Both the position numbers and the translations under genes were made by a program. A stretch of 64,000 bases of DNA from Microbacterium lacus. GTDB taxonomy: Bacteria; Actinomycetota; Actinomycetes; Actinomycetales; Microbacteriaceae. Each line of letters begins with the position of its first letter. Positions within the stretch are counted from its first letter, which is position 1. The stretch spans positions 1,240,001-1,304,000 of the forward strand of contig NZ_BAAAPK010000001.1 in the NCBI RefSeq assembly GCF_039531105.1, given 5' to 3'. The notes below the pieces were generated by a model. That model worked only from the letters and a program-made list of their open reading frames with translations, did not search any database and had not been told where the DNA came from. Shown here one piece after another: positions 27,103 through 34,264 of this stretch.

Positions 27103-28613
27103 CCGTTGCTCTTGGTGAGCTCTGCGAGGTTGAGGCGTTCGTTGACGTTGATCGAGGGAAGGCCGGTGAGGTTCGTGCCGACGGCGACGACGGACGCGCC
27201 GTTGTAGAGCCAGTCGCCGGCGGCGTCTTCGGAGACGATCTTCGCTGCCTGCGCGAGGAGGTCGGCGGCTTCGGCTTCATCCGTCGCGGCGAGGGACTGC
27301 GCGAACAGGTCCTGCACCTGCGGGTTGTCGTAGGTGAAGTAGTAGTCCGGGTTCGCCCAGTTCTCGAAGTCGTGGGCCTCGGTGTGCAGGACGAAGCTGA
27401 GGTCGTAGTCCTTGTTCACGTAGACGTCGTTGATCCAGGTGGGGAAGTCCACCGAGTTGACCTCGAGGGTGATGCCGACCTCGTTCAGGTCCGACACGAG
27501 GATCTGGGGGATCGTCGTGGAGTAGAACGAGGGGATCGTGAGCTGCAGGGTGAGGTCTTCCGCTCCGGCCTCGGCGAGCAGCGCCTTGGCCGCGTCCGGG
27601 TCGTACGGTGCGACATCCGACAGGTCTTCGTACCCGGGATCCAGCTCCGGGATCGGCCCATAGAGGGTCTGACCCGAGCCGAGGGCCTCCACCAGGGCGT
27701 CGTGATCGATGGCCTGCCGGATCGCCTGCCGGATGCGCTTGTCGGCGAGCGGGCTGCCCGGTGCCTGGTTGAACGCGAGCGTGCCCTTGTCGGTGGACGC
27801 GCCGAGGACGAGCTCGAAGTCACCGGTCGCCTCGACCTGCTCCTTCAGGTTCGCGTCGAAACCGGTGACCGCGTCGACCTCGCCGGCGAGGGCGGCATTC
27901 AGCGCCGCCTGGTTGTCGGGGATGTAGTCGAACACGACCTCGGCGATCTTCGCGGGCTCACCCCAGTAGTCCTCGTAGCGGTCGAACGTGATGCTGTCGC
28001 CCTGCTTCCACGACGAGAGGGTGAAGGGCCCGGTGCCGTTGGCCTTCGTCTGATAGTCGACCGTGTCACCCTCCTTGAGGATCAGTCCGGCACGGCCGGT
28101 CAGGTTCCACAGCAGCGACGAGTCCGGCTCGGTCAGGGTCAGGGTGATCTCCTGCCCGTCCGCCGTGATCGAGGACACGTTCGCGAGACGCGCCGAGTCC
28201 GACCATTCCGGGGTGTCCTTGCGGGTCTGCAGCGACCAGACCACATCCTGCGCAGTCAGCTCCTGACCGTCGTGGAACGTCACGCCCTCGCGGAGCGTGA
28301 AGGTGTACGTCAGACCGTCGTCCGAGACCTCCCAGTCCGACGCCAGCGCGGGAACGATGTCCTGCTCGGGCGTGCGCGAGACCAGCCCCTGGTAGATGTT
28401 GTCGACGAGGATCTGATCCAGCGCCGCACCGGCCGTCTCCCGGATGTCCAGATTGCCCGGCTCCAGCACCAGCCGGATCACCGCCGACGCATCCGGGTCG
28501 GGAGCGGTCGTCGCCGTGGGATCGGGTGCCGCGCCACCTCCCGTGCATGCGGACAGCAGCAGGGCGCCGGCAGCCAGCACGGCGGCAGCGGCAAGGGAGG
28601 TACGGCGGAACAT
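27099..28613 (-). CDS. Peptide-binding lipoprotein of the ABC importer (SBP family 5)
   Basis: 504 residues. Lipoprotein signal with lipobox LSAC (Cys at ~23), then a Gly/Ala-rich linker. SBP_bac_5 motifs: LVDNIYQGLVSRTPEQDIVPALASDW split over residues 70-95, DDGLTYTFTLREGVTFHDG, VVWSLQTRKD, and GTGPFTLSSWKQGDSI. The protein captures oligopeptides or similar (nickel chelates and sugars are also possible in this family) and delivers them to the DppB/C pair. It is first in the operon; a purine-rich leader (GAAAGGA) precedes ATG. Confidence 0.94.
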   Translation of the reverse strand: MFRRTSLAAAAVLAAGALLLSACTGGGAAPDPTATTAPDPDASAVIRLVLEPGNLDIRETAGAALDQILVDNIYQGLVSRTPEQDIVPALASDWEVSDDGLTYTFTLREGVTFHDGQELTAQDVVWSLQTRKDTPEWSDSARLANVSSITADGQEITLTLTEPDSSLLWNLTGRAGLILKEGDTVDYQTKANGTGPFTLSSWKQGDSITFDRYEDYWGEPAKIAEVVFDYIPDNQAALNAALAGEVDAVTGFDANLKEQVEATGDFELVLGASTDKGTLAFNQAPGSPLADKRIRQAIRQAIDHDALVEALGSGQTLYGPIPELDPGYEDLSDVAPYDPDAAKALLAEAGAEDLTLQLTIPSFYSTTIPQILVSDLNEVGITLEVNSVDFPTWINDVYVNKDYDLSFVLHTEAHDFENWANPDYYFTYDNPQVQDLFAQSLAATDEAEAADLLAQAAKIVSEDAAGDWLYNGASVVAVGTNLTGLPSINVNERLNLAELTKSNG

Positions 28614-28751
28614 GGGGGTCCTTTCGAAAGATCACCCGCGATACGGATGTCTCAGACGGCGACTCGGACGAGATCGGGTCGATCCGGTAGTCCAGCCTAG
28701 AGAACGCCCGCACCGAGGCATGCGCCCGCTACACGGAACGCAACACAAGCG

Positions 28752-29678
28752 TTAACCCTTCCCGGCGATCTCCCGCAGTCGAGCGCCGAGTTCGCGGGGC
28801 CTCTCCTCCTGCACGTTGTGGCCGGTCGGCGCGATCTCGACGCTCGCTCCGGGCAGGCGGCGGGAGAACTCCGCGGCGTCGGCCTCGGTCACGTAGCCGC
28901 GGTCTCCCCGGATCAGCGTGATCGGGGCGGCGACCGCGGCCAGGTCGTCCCAGCCCGTCGCCGACAGGACGTTCGCGACCGCGTCCTGCCGCGCGGGCGC
29001 GTCCGCAGCCCGGTCGGGCGCGGCGGCGAGATGCGCGAAGTGGTGCTTCCACTCGACCCGGCCGTCCGGGCGGATGCGCGAGTTGAGGAACACCCCGCGC
29101 TCGGCGGCCGCCCGCGTCCCCCCGAGGCCGAAGGCGAGTGCGCGGTCGACGAGCTCCTCGCGGGTCGCCCAGTCGGTGGGGCCGGCGAAGAACTCCCGGA
29201 TCTGCGTCGGACCCGCGTTCGGGTCGACCCCCGGTGTGATGTCGATCACGACGAGCTGCGCGACGGCGGCGGGGGCGGATGCCGCCACCGCGGCCGCCGT
29301 GAGGCCGCCGAGCGAGTGACCCACGAGCAGCTGCGGCCCGTTCGTCCACTCCCGCAGCCCGGACACGACGTCGGGAGCGAGCACGCGCGCCGTGTAGGCG
29401 GCATCCTCGCGCCAGGATGAATCGCCGTGGCCGGGGAGGTCGATCGCCAGCGCGGGCAGGCCCAGCGCGAGGATCGTCGTATCCCACGTGTGGGCGTTGA
29501 GTCCGGCACCGTGCAGGAACGTGACGACGGGCGCACCGTCGCCGTAGCGCAGCGCACTGAGCGTGCGTCCGTCCTCGAGCGTCACGTCCACGCGTTCGCC
29601 GCGGGGGAGAGGCGGCGCGACCCCGATGTCGGCGGCCTGGGCCGGAAGGAAGGAGAACTCGTCGGTGGGTGCGCTCAC
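28752..29678 (-). CDS. Alpha/beta hydrolase
   Basis: 308 residues. Oxyanion strand-loop FLHGAGLNAHTWD, nucleophile elbow GHSLGG (Ser ~120), acidic strand in LIRGDRGYVTEAD and catalytic His in IAPTGHNVQEERP. No signal peptide. The set fits a general esterase/haloperoxidase-like hydrolase; no substrate can be given. Possibly independent of the importer, since a 138-bp gap holds the importer's promoter. Confidence 0.87.
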   Translation of the reverse strand: MSAPTDEFSFLPAQAADIGVAPPLPRGERVDVTLEDGRTLSALRYGDGAPVVTFLHGAGLNAHTWDTTILALGLPALAIDLPGHGDSSWREDAAYTARVLAPDVVSGLREWTNGPQLLVGHSLGGLTAAAVAASAPAAVAQLVVIDITPGVDPNAGPTQIREFFAGPTDWATREELVDRALAFGLGGTRAAAERGVFLNSRIRPDGRVEWKHHFAHLAAAPDRAADAPARQDAVANVLSATGWDDLAAVAAPITLIRGDRGYVTEADAAEFSRRLPGASVEIAPTGHNVQEERPRELGARLREIAGKG

Positions 29679-29734
29679 CCTGACATCATGCCCGCTCCCG
29701 ACTCCTCCGACGCGGTGCTGGGTAGGCTGACGTC

Positions 29735-30244
29735 ATGAGCCAGCCAGCGCGCGTGCACCTGTCGAAGTCGGCGCCGGATGCCTACAAGGCACTCGCCGCG
29801 TTCTCCAGGACGGTGGGCGCGATCGCCGACGATGCAGGCATCGACGAGCGACTGAAGGAGCTCGTCCAGATCCACGTGTCGCAACTGAACGGATGCGCAT
29901 TCTGCGTGCGCGTCCACGTCGAGCGGGCGGCCAAAGCGGGGATCTCCGCCGACACCATCGCCCAGGTCGCGGTGTGGCGGGAGTCCGGGGTCTTCTCCGA
30001 ACGGGAGCGGGCCGGACTCGAGCTGGCAGAGTCGTTCACGTTCATCTCGGATGACGGCGTCCCCGACGATGTCTACGACCGTGTGGGCGGCATCCTGAGC
30101 GAGCCCGAGTATGTGGGTCTCAGCTGGATCCTCGTGGCGATCAACGCGTTCAACCGGGTCGCGATCGCAGGGCGCTACAGCACGCCGCCGCGCGATGACC
30201 TGGTCCGAGAGGATCACGACGCCGCATCCGGCGCGGCCTGGTGA
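29735..30244 (+). CDS. AhpD-like carboxymuconolactone decarboxylase family protein
   Basis: 169 residues, all-helical. Redox motif CAFC in LNGCAFCVRVHVERAAKAG, preceded by the DERLKELVQIHVSQ helix: the AhpD/CMD alkylhydroperoxidase core with the CxxC pair and nearby His. Such proteins reduce peroxiredoxins or act on organic peroxides. Overlaps the following phosphatase gene by 4 bp, so the two are translated together. Confidence 0.9.
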   Translation: MSQPARVHLSKSAPDAYKALAAFSRTVGAIADDAGIDERLKELVQIHVSQLNGCAFCVRVHVERAAKAGISADTIAQVAVWRESGVFSERERAGLELAESFTFISDDGVPDDVYDRVGGILSEPEYVGLSWILVAINAFNRVAIAGRYSTPPRDDLVREDHDAASGAAW

Positions 30245-30981
30245 GCGCGGGCGCCGATCCGTCCCGCCCGCTCGTCGCGGGTGCCGTCAACTTCCGCGAT
30301 ACCGGCGGTCTCCCCGTGCGCGATGGTGGTGCGACCCGTGCCGGTGTGCTGTTCCGCTCCGGCAACCTCGCTCAGCTCGAGCAGCCGGGTGTGAACGCGC
30401 TCCGCGAGCTCGGCATCCGTCGGATCATCGATCTGCGCGCCGATGACGAAGTCGATCACGCCCCGAGCCGCGTGGCCGGGCTGGACGTGCGCACGCAGCG
30501 TGTTCCGCTCTTCCTCGGCTCGGTGGCGTCCTTCTTCGCCGACGACATCCCGCTGACGGAGATGTACCGGCGCCTGGTCGACGATTCGGCGGCGGGGGTC
30601 GTCGACGTGGTCCGGGGTGTCCTCGCCGAGCAGCCGGTGCTCGTGCACTGCACCGTCGGGAAGGACCGCACGGGTGTCACGGTCGCGCTCACGCTCGCCG
30701 CCGCCGGAGTCGACACCGACGCCGTGGTCGCCGATTACGCGCGTACCGAGTCGCTTCTGCCGCAGTGGCGCAACGAGCGGGTCGTCGGGATGCTGCGCCG
30801 CATGCATCCGGAGGCGGTCCACCTCGAGGATCTCGCGACGCGGTCTCCGGCCCCGGTCATGCGGGATCTGCTCGCCGACTTGGTGCGGCGCTTCGGGTCC
30901 GTCGCCGACTATCTGCGTGCCCAGGGGATGACCGACGAGGAGCTCGCCGAGCTGCGGCGCGTGCTGGTCGCCCGGTCGTAG
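30241..30981 (+). CDS. Protein tyrosine/serine phosphatase (PtpB/DSP family)
   Basis: 246 residues. P-loop HCTVGKDRTG with nucleophile C137 and R143, and the N-terminal NFRDTGGLP and VLFRSGNLA segments of the Mycobacterium PtpB/ Y_phosphatase3 family. The general-acid region lies further C-terminal. PtpB homologues act on phosphotyrosine, phosphoserine and, in some cases, phosphoinositides. GTG start overlaps the AhpD-like stop. The purpose of coupling with an AhpD-like protein is unknown. Confidence 0.9.
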   Translation: MSAGADPSRPLVAGAVNFRDTGGLPVRDGGATRAGVLFRSGNLAQLEQPGVNALRELGIRRIIDLRADDEVDHAPSRVAGLDVRTQRVPLFLGSVASFFADDIPLTEMYRRLVDDSAAGVVDVVRGVLAEQPVLVHCTVGKDRTGVTVALTLAAAGVDTDAVVADYARTESLLPQWRNERVVGMLRRMHPEAVHLEDLATRSPAPVMRDLLADLVRRFGSVADYLRAQGMTDEELAELRRVLVARS

Positions 30982-31006
30982 ACGACGGTTTTTCACGGCC
31001 CGACCA

Positions 31007-31021
31007 AGGTTAGGCAAACCT
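31007..31021. promoter_or_regulatory. DtxR/IdeR-type iron box at the SIP-gene promoter
   Basis: AGGTTAGGCAAACCT matches 14 of the 15 central positions of the IdeR/DtxR consensus (AGGTTAGGCTAACCT). TATAGT at 31031-31036 is a good -10, so the box overlaps where the -35 (31008-31013) would lie, which fits iron-dependent repression. Confidence 0.85.
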
Positions 31022-31045
31022 TCCCTGCGGTATAGTCGACGTGTC

Positions 31046-31525
31046 ATGTCCTCCACCACGCAGCCTTTCGCGATCGAGCACAGTGCCTCCGCCTGCCGCT
31101 CGTCGCGTCACACGCGCGTGCAGCATCTGATCGCCGCCGACGAGTCCTCGCTCGCCGAGCTCGAGGTGCTCCTGGCCACCCTGCCGCTGTGCTCGACCGG
31201 CCGCGTGTTCATCGAGATCCCGGATGCCGGCCACCAGGTCGCCTTGACCGCTCCGACCCGCATGGTGATCACCTGGCTCGACCGCGCCTCGCGCAGCGGC
31301 GCGCCGGGGACGTCGCGCTCGTGTGCTCCCGGGGAGGCTCTCTCCCGAGCGGTCACGGCGTGGGCGGACGAGATGCTGTGCGACGACATCGACCACACCC
31401 GGGTCTTCCTGCTCGGCGGCTACCTCGGCACGGCCGACATCGTCGATCACCTCATGGATCGCACGGGCGTCGACGCCGGAGCGATCCACACGCCTGCGCG
31501 CTTCGGTCTGCCGACCGCGCGCTGA
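31046..31525 (+). CDS. SIP-domain (siderophore-interacting protein C-terminal half) protein
   Basis: 159 residues. VQHLIAADESSLAELEVLLATLPLC starts the C-terminal NADPH-binding SIP domain (PF04954-like), followed by VFIEIPDAG and VFLLGGYLGTADIVDHLMD. The FAD-binding half normally present in siderophore reductases (ViuB/FscN) is absent, so it would need a partner, or serves another iron role. Its promoter carries the iron box described above. ATG 31046; a very short leader after the -10. Confidence 0.82.
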   Translation: MSSTTQPFAIEHSASACRSSRHTRVQHLIAADESSLAELEVLLATLPLCSTGRVFIEIPDAGHQVALTAPTRMVITWLDRASRSGAPGTSRSCAPGEALSRAVTAWADEMLCDDIDHTRVFLLGGYLGTADIVDHLMDRTGVDAGAIHTPARFGLPTAR

Positions 31526-31550
31526 GGATTTTCCCCTCTCCACCAGGGTC

Positions 31551-31579
31551 TTGTGGCTGATGCCGCCCGGTGCTAGAAA
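31551..31579 (+). promoter_or_regulatory. Putative promoter of the second small secreted protein
   Basis: TTGTGG (31551-31556) and TAGAAA (31574-31579) with exact 17-bp spacing, about 74 bp upstream of ATG 31653. Confidence 0.4.
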
Positions 31580-31652
31580 GGCGCCAATCGACTTCTGGGG
31601 CCGATCTGCGGACGTGTAAACGGGGTGCGTCCGCGCATTGTGAGGAGATTCG

Positions 31653-31964
31653 ATGAAGAAGACACTGGCCGGCGCGGCGATCTGCGCCGTGCTGATCCTC
31701 GGTTCGGGCGGCGCCGCCTTCGCGGGGGAGGTCAACGGAAACGGCGACGGGACGCCCGCTCCCGACAAGGCGCGTTCGCTCTGCGCGTTCTCGGGGCTCG
31801 AAGACGGCTCGGAGGGCGGGCCCGCGGGGCCGGGCTACGTTCAGAACTGGGGCCACATCCCGAAGGAGCTGCGCAAGGAGTTCAGCTCGCGAGGGGCCGC
31901 GGTGGTGAGCACGCCCTTCGGTGAAGAGGGCTGCAACGCCCATCTGTACCCGAACGGCGGCTGA
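31653..31964 (+). CDS. Small secreted protein, two cysteines, unknown function
   Basis: 103 residues with a clear signal peptide (MKKTLAGAAICAVLILGSGGA, AFA cleavage at ~24) and a mature part of about 80 residues holding two Cys (SLCAFSG and EGCNAH), a Gly/Pro-rich middle and GYVQNWGHIPKELRKEF, which recurs as a general actinobacterial secreted-protein pattern. It resembles the 17540-17758 gene in layout (small, secreted, two Cys, own terminator) but not in sequence. GAGGAG ribosome site precedes ATG. Confidence 0.75.
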   Translation: MKKTLAGAAICAVLILGSGGAAFAGEVNGNGDGTPAPDKARSLCAFSGLEDGSEGGPAGPGYVQNWGHIPKELRKEFSSRGAAVVSTPFGEEGCNAHLYPNGG

Positions 31965-31991
31965 GCGCTCGACGACGAGCCCGCGCGTCCA

Positions 31992-32037
31992 CGTCGGACC
32001 CGCTCGCTCTCGTTCTCGAGAGCGGGTGGGTCCGACG
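31992..32037. terminator. Hairpin terminator, probably bidirectional
   Basis: Perfect 10-bp outer stem CGTCGGACCC / GGGTCCGACG enclosing GCTCTC / GAGAGC; total span 46 bp, in the 86-bp gap between two convergent stops (31964 and 32051). Confidence 0.8.
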
Positions 32038-32050
32038 GCAGCGTTCCGGG

Positions 32051-32512
32051 TCAGGAGCGGCGGCCCGTTGCGCGCGGCACGTAGTTGCCGTCCTCCAGAC
32101 CGGCCTCGATCTCGAAGCGGTTGCGCAGCGGGTCCCGCCCTGCCAGCGCGTACAGGACCGGCATCAGGAACCCGTACCGACGCCATTGGTCCGCGTGCAC
32201 CGACTCGTGCGCCAGCACGCGATCTGTCACCGGTTCGTCTCCGGTGAGGTAGCAGCCGCCCACGCACACGCCGCCGCGGCGATACGCCCAGCGCGGCATC
32301 CCGCGGAAGATCCACATGCCCGCGCGACGCTCGACGCGACCGGTGCTCCAGATCGAGCCCCAGATCCATCCGACCACGGTGCCGTAGACGTAGCCCGCGC
32401 GACTGAGCGGCGAGTCGAGGAAGGGCAGGAAGCGGTCCAGACGTCGTCCACGGGCCACGGCGAGATCTGCGCGCTCCCGCCAGCCGACCGGGGGAGTGGG
32501 AATCGGGCTCAC
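32051..32512 (-). CDS. Small HExxH metalloprotease-like membrane protein (often labelled Fe-S oxidoreductase)
   Basis: 153 residues. One or two hydrophobic segments (SRAGYVYGTVVGWIWGSIW) precede HESVH (a HExxH zinc motif) and a downstream glutamate in RFEIEAGLEDGNY, which could be the third ligand in a gluzincin-like arrangement. No Fe-S cysteine cluster is visible, so the common 'Fe-S oxidoreductase' name is not supported. GTG 32512 overlaps the stop of the upstream arginase homologue (GTGA), so the two are coupled. Function unknown. Confidence 0.7.
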   Translation of the reverse strand: MSPIPTPPVGWRERADLAVARGRRLDRFLPFLDSPLSRAGYVYGTVVGWIWGSIWSTGRVERRAGMWIFRGMPRWAYRRGGVCVGGCYLTGDEPVTDRVLAHESVHADQWRRYGFLMPVLYALAGRDPLRNRFEIEAGLEDGNYVPRATGRRS

Positions 32513-33327
32513 GCGAGCGCCCCGACGATCCGCAGGATCGCGCCGAGGTCGTCCACCGCCGCCGCGGGCGATGGCGGAGCGAACCCGGTGATGCTCGAGC
32601 CGGCGAGTGGCCACCGCTCGCGGACGCGACCGATCGACGCGATCAGGTCCGGAAGGCTCACTCCGAAGGGAACGGATGCCGTCACCCCGCCCATCGCGGC
32701 AGGATCGAGCACGTCGAGGTCGACGTGGATGAAGACCGCATCGGCACCGGTTCCGGCCACCGCCGCCGCGAGCGCGTCGGCATCGGTGAGAGCCGCGGCG
32801 TCGACCGTGTGCACACCGAGGGCGGTGACAGCCTCCTCTTCGGGCGGGTCGTACGCGCGGGCGCCGGCGAGCACGACGCGGCTCGCGGGGATCCCGGTGC
32901 GCAGCGCGAGTCCCTCCGCGCCGTCGCCGAGCACGGCGCGCAGGGCCATGCCGCTGAAGGCGCCGGAGGGCGAGGAGTCCGGCGTGTGCAGATCGGGGTG
33001 GGCGTCCAGCCAGATCACGGCGAGCTGCGGATGCCGCGCCGCGGCGTGCCCGACGGCGCCGACCGCCGCGCCGCAGTCACCGCCGATGAGCATGACCGGC
33101 TCGGCGATCGGAGCGAGCTCCAGCTCGAGGAGTTCGCGACTGCGTCGCAGCGCACTGAACCGGTGCACGCCGGTCTCGACAGCCTCGCCGGCCTCGAGGG
33201 GGATCTCGACGGTCGTGCACGACGAGCGCGGCAGATCGCCGGCGATCGCCTGCGCCCCGTCGATGAGCTGCATCGCGCGCGAGGACGGTGAACCCTGCCA
33301 CTGCGGGACGATCACGAATCGGGCCAT
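32509..33327 (-). CDS. Arginase/agmatinase/formiminoglutamase-family hydrolase
   Basis: 272 residues with the ureohydrolase metal motifs DAHPDLH (108-114) and HVDLDVLDP (201-209). The first Mn2+ His motif, normally GGDH, reads GGDC at 82-85, so one metal ligand is replaced by Cys; this is common in a subset of non-canonical actinobacterial members. Substrate is uncertain (arginine, agmatine, guanidine derivatives). Overlaps the HExxH gene by 4 bp. Confidence 0.85.
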   Translation of the reverse strand: MARFVIVPQWQGSPSSRAMQLIDGAQAIAGDLPRSSCTTVEIPLEAGEAVETGVHRFSALRRSRELLELELAPIAEPVMLIGGDCGAAVGAVGHAAARHPQLAVIWLDAHPDLHTPDSSPSGAFSGMALRAVLGDGAEGLALRTGIPASRVVLAGARAYDPPEEEAVTALGVHTVDAAALTDADALAAAVAGTGADAVFIHVDLDVLDPAAMGGVTASVPFGVSLPDLIASIGRVRERWPLAGSSITGFAPPSPAAAVDDLGAILRIVGALA

Positions 33328-33387
33328 GCCCTCATCATCCCTCAGCCCCGGCTCCCGCGCGGCCCCGCCGCGGCACTCCCGACAGCA

Positions 33388-33428
33388 CGGAACCCTCCGG
33401 GCCGGCGGCGCCGGCCCGGAGGGTTCCG
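33388..33428 (-). terminator. Terminator after pspA
   Basis: CGGAACCCTCCGGGCCGG pairs perfectly with CCGGCCCGGAGGGTTCCG around the central GCGGCG, one of the strongest hairpins in the window. It lies 9 bp past the pspA stop on the minus strand and upstream of the arginase gene. Confidence 0.85.
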
Positions 33429-33436
33429 TCGTGCGA

Positions 33437-34198
33437 TCAGGGCGTGTACGGCGCCGTGGGGGCGTCGATCGCGGCCTGGGACGGCGTGCCGCCGGCCTTG
33501 AGCTCGGCCAGGCGCGCCTCCACCTCGGTCAGCTCGCCCATGTCTTCGAGGCTCTCGAACTGCGCGTCGAGGGTCGACGCGGCCAGTTCCTGCTTTCCGG
33601 CGGCGAGCGCCTCCTGGCGGCGCACCTTGTCCTCGAAGCGACCGAGCTCGCTCGTGGGGTCGAGGACGTCGATCGACTTGACCGCGTCGTGCACCTTGTT
33701 CTGCGCCTCGGCGGTCTTGGCCCGCGCCAGCAGCTCGCTGCGCTTGCTCTTGAGCTGCTCGAGCTTCTGCTTCATGCCGTTCAGGCCGTCTTTGAGCTTG
33801 TCGACGACCTCGGTCTGCGATTCGATCGTCGGCTCGACGGCCTTGGCCTCGCGCTCCGAGCCGATCTGGCGCTGCAGGGCGATCTTGGCGAGGTTGTCGA
33901 ACTTGTCCGCATCGGCGGTGTTGCCGGCCGCGCGGAGCTGGTCGGCCTTCTTGCTGGCGGCCAGAGCCTTGTTGCCCCATTCAGCCGCCTGCTGGACGTC
34001 CTCTTCGTGGTCGCGCTCGAGGAGGCGCAGGTTGCCGATCGTCTCGGCGATCGCGGACTCGGCGTCGGCGATGCTGTTGGAGAAGTCGCGGACGAGCTGG
34101 TCGAGCATCTTCTGCGGGTCCTCGGCGGAGTCGAGCATCGAGTTGATGTTCGCCTTCAAGAGGGTAGAGATGCGACCGAAGATGGACTGCTTTGCCAT
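33437..34198 (-). CDS. pspA: PspA/IM30 family phage-shock protein
   Basis: 253 residues, almost wholly coiled coil after the amphipathic N-terminal helix (MAKQSIFGRISTLLKANINSMLDSA split). The ESCRT-III-like core (QLVRDFSNSIADAESAIAETIGNL, KALAASKKADQL) is typical; the C-terminus continues into a Pro/Ala-rich tail. PspA binds stressed membranes and preserves the proton motive force. Ribosome site AAGGAAA (66 nt after the TPM gene) precedes ATG. It forms a probable operon with the TPM-domain gene upstream. Confidence 0.93.
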   Translation of the reverse strand: MAKQSIFGRISTLLKANINSMLDSAEDPQKMLDQLVRDFSNSIADAESAIAETIGNLRLLERDHEEDVQQAAEWGNKALAASKKADQLRAAGNTADADKFDNLAKIALQRQIGSEREAKAVEPTIESQTEVVDKLKDGLNGMKQKLEQLKSKRSELLARAKTAEAQNKVHDAVKSIDVLDPTSELGRFEDKVRRQEALAAGKQELAASTLDAQFESLEDMGELTEVEARLAELKAGGTPSQAAIDAPTAPYTP

Positions 34199-34264
34199 CG
34201 GGATTTCCTTCCTATCGATGAGTGGGGACGCTTGCGTGCTGAATCGAAGTGCGCTGCGGGCCGG

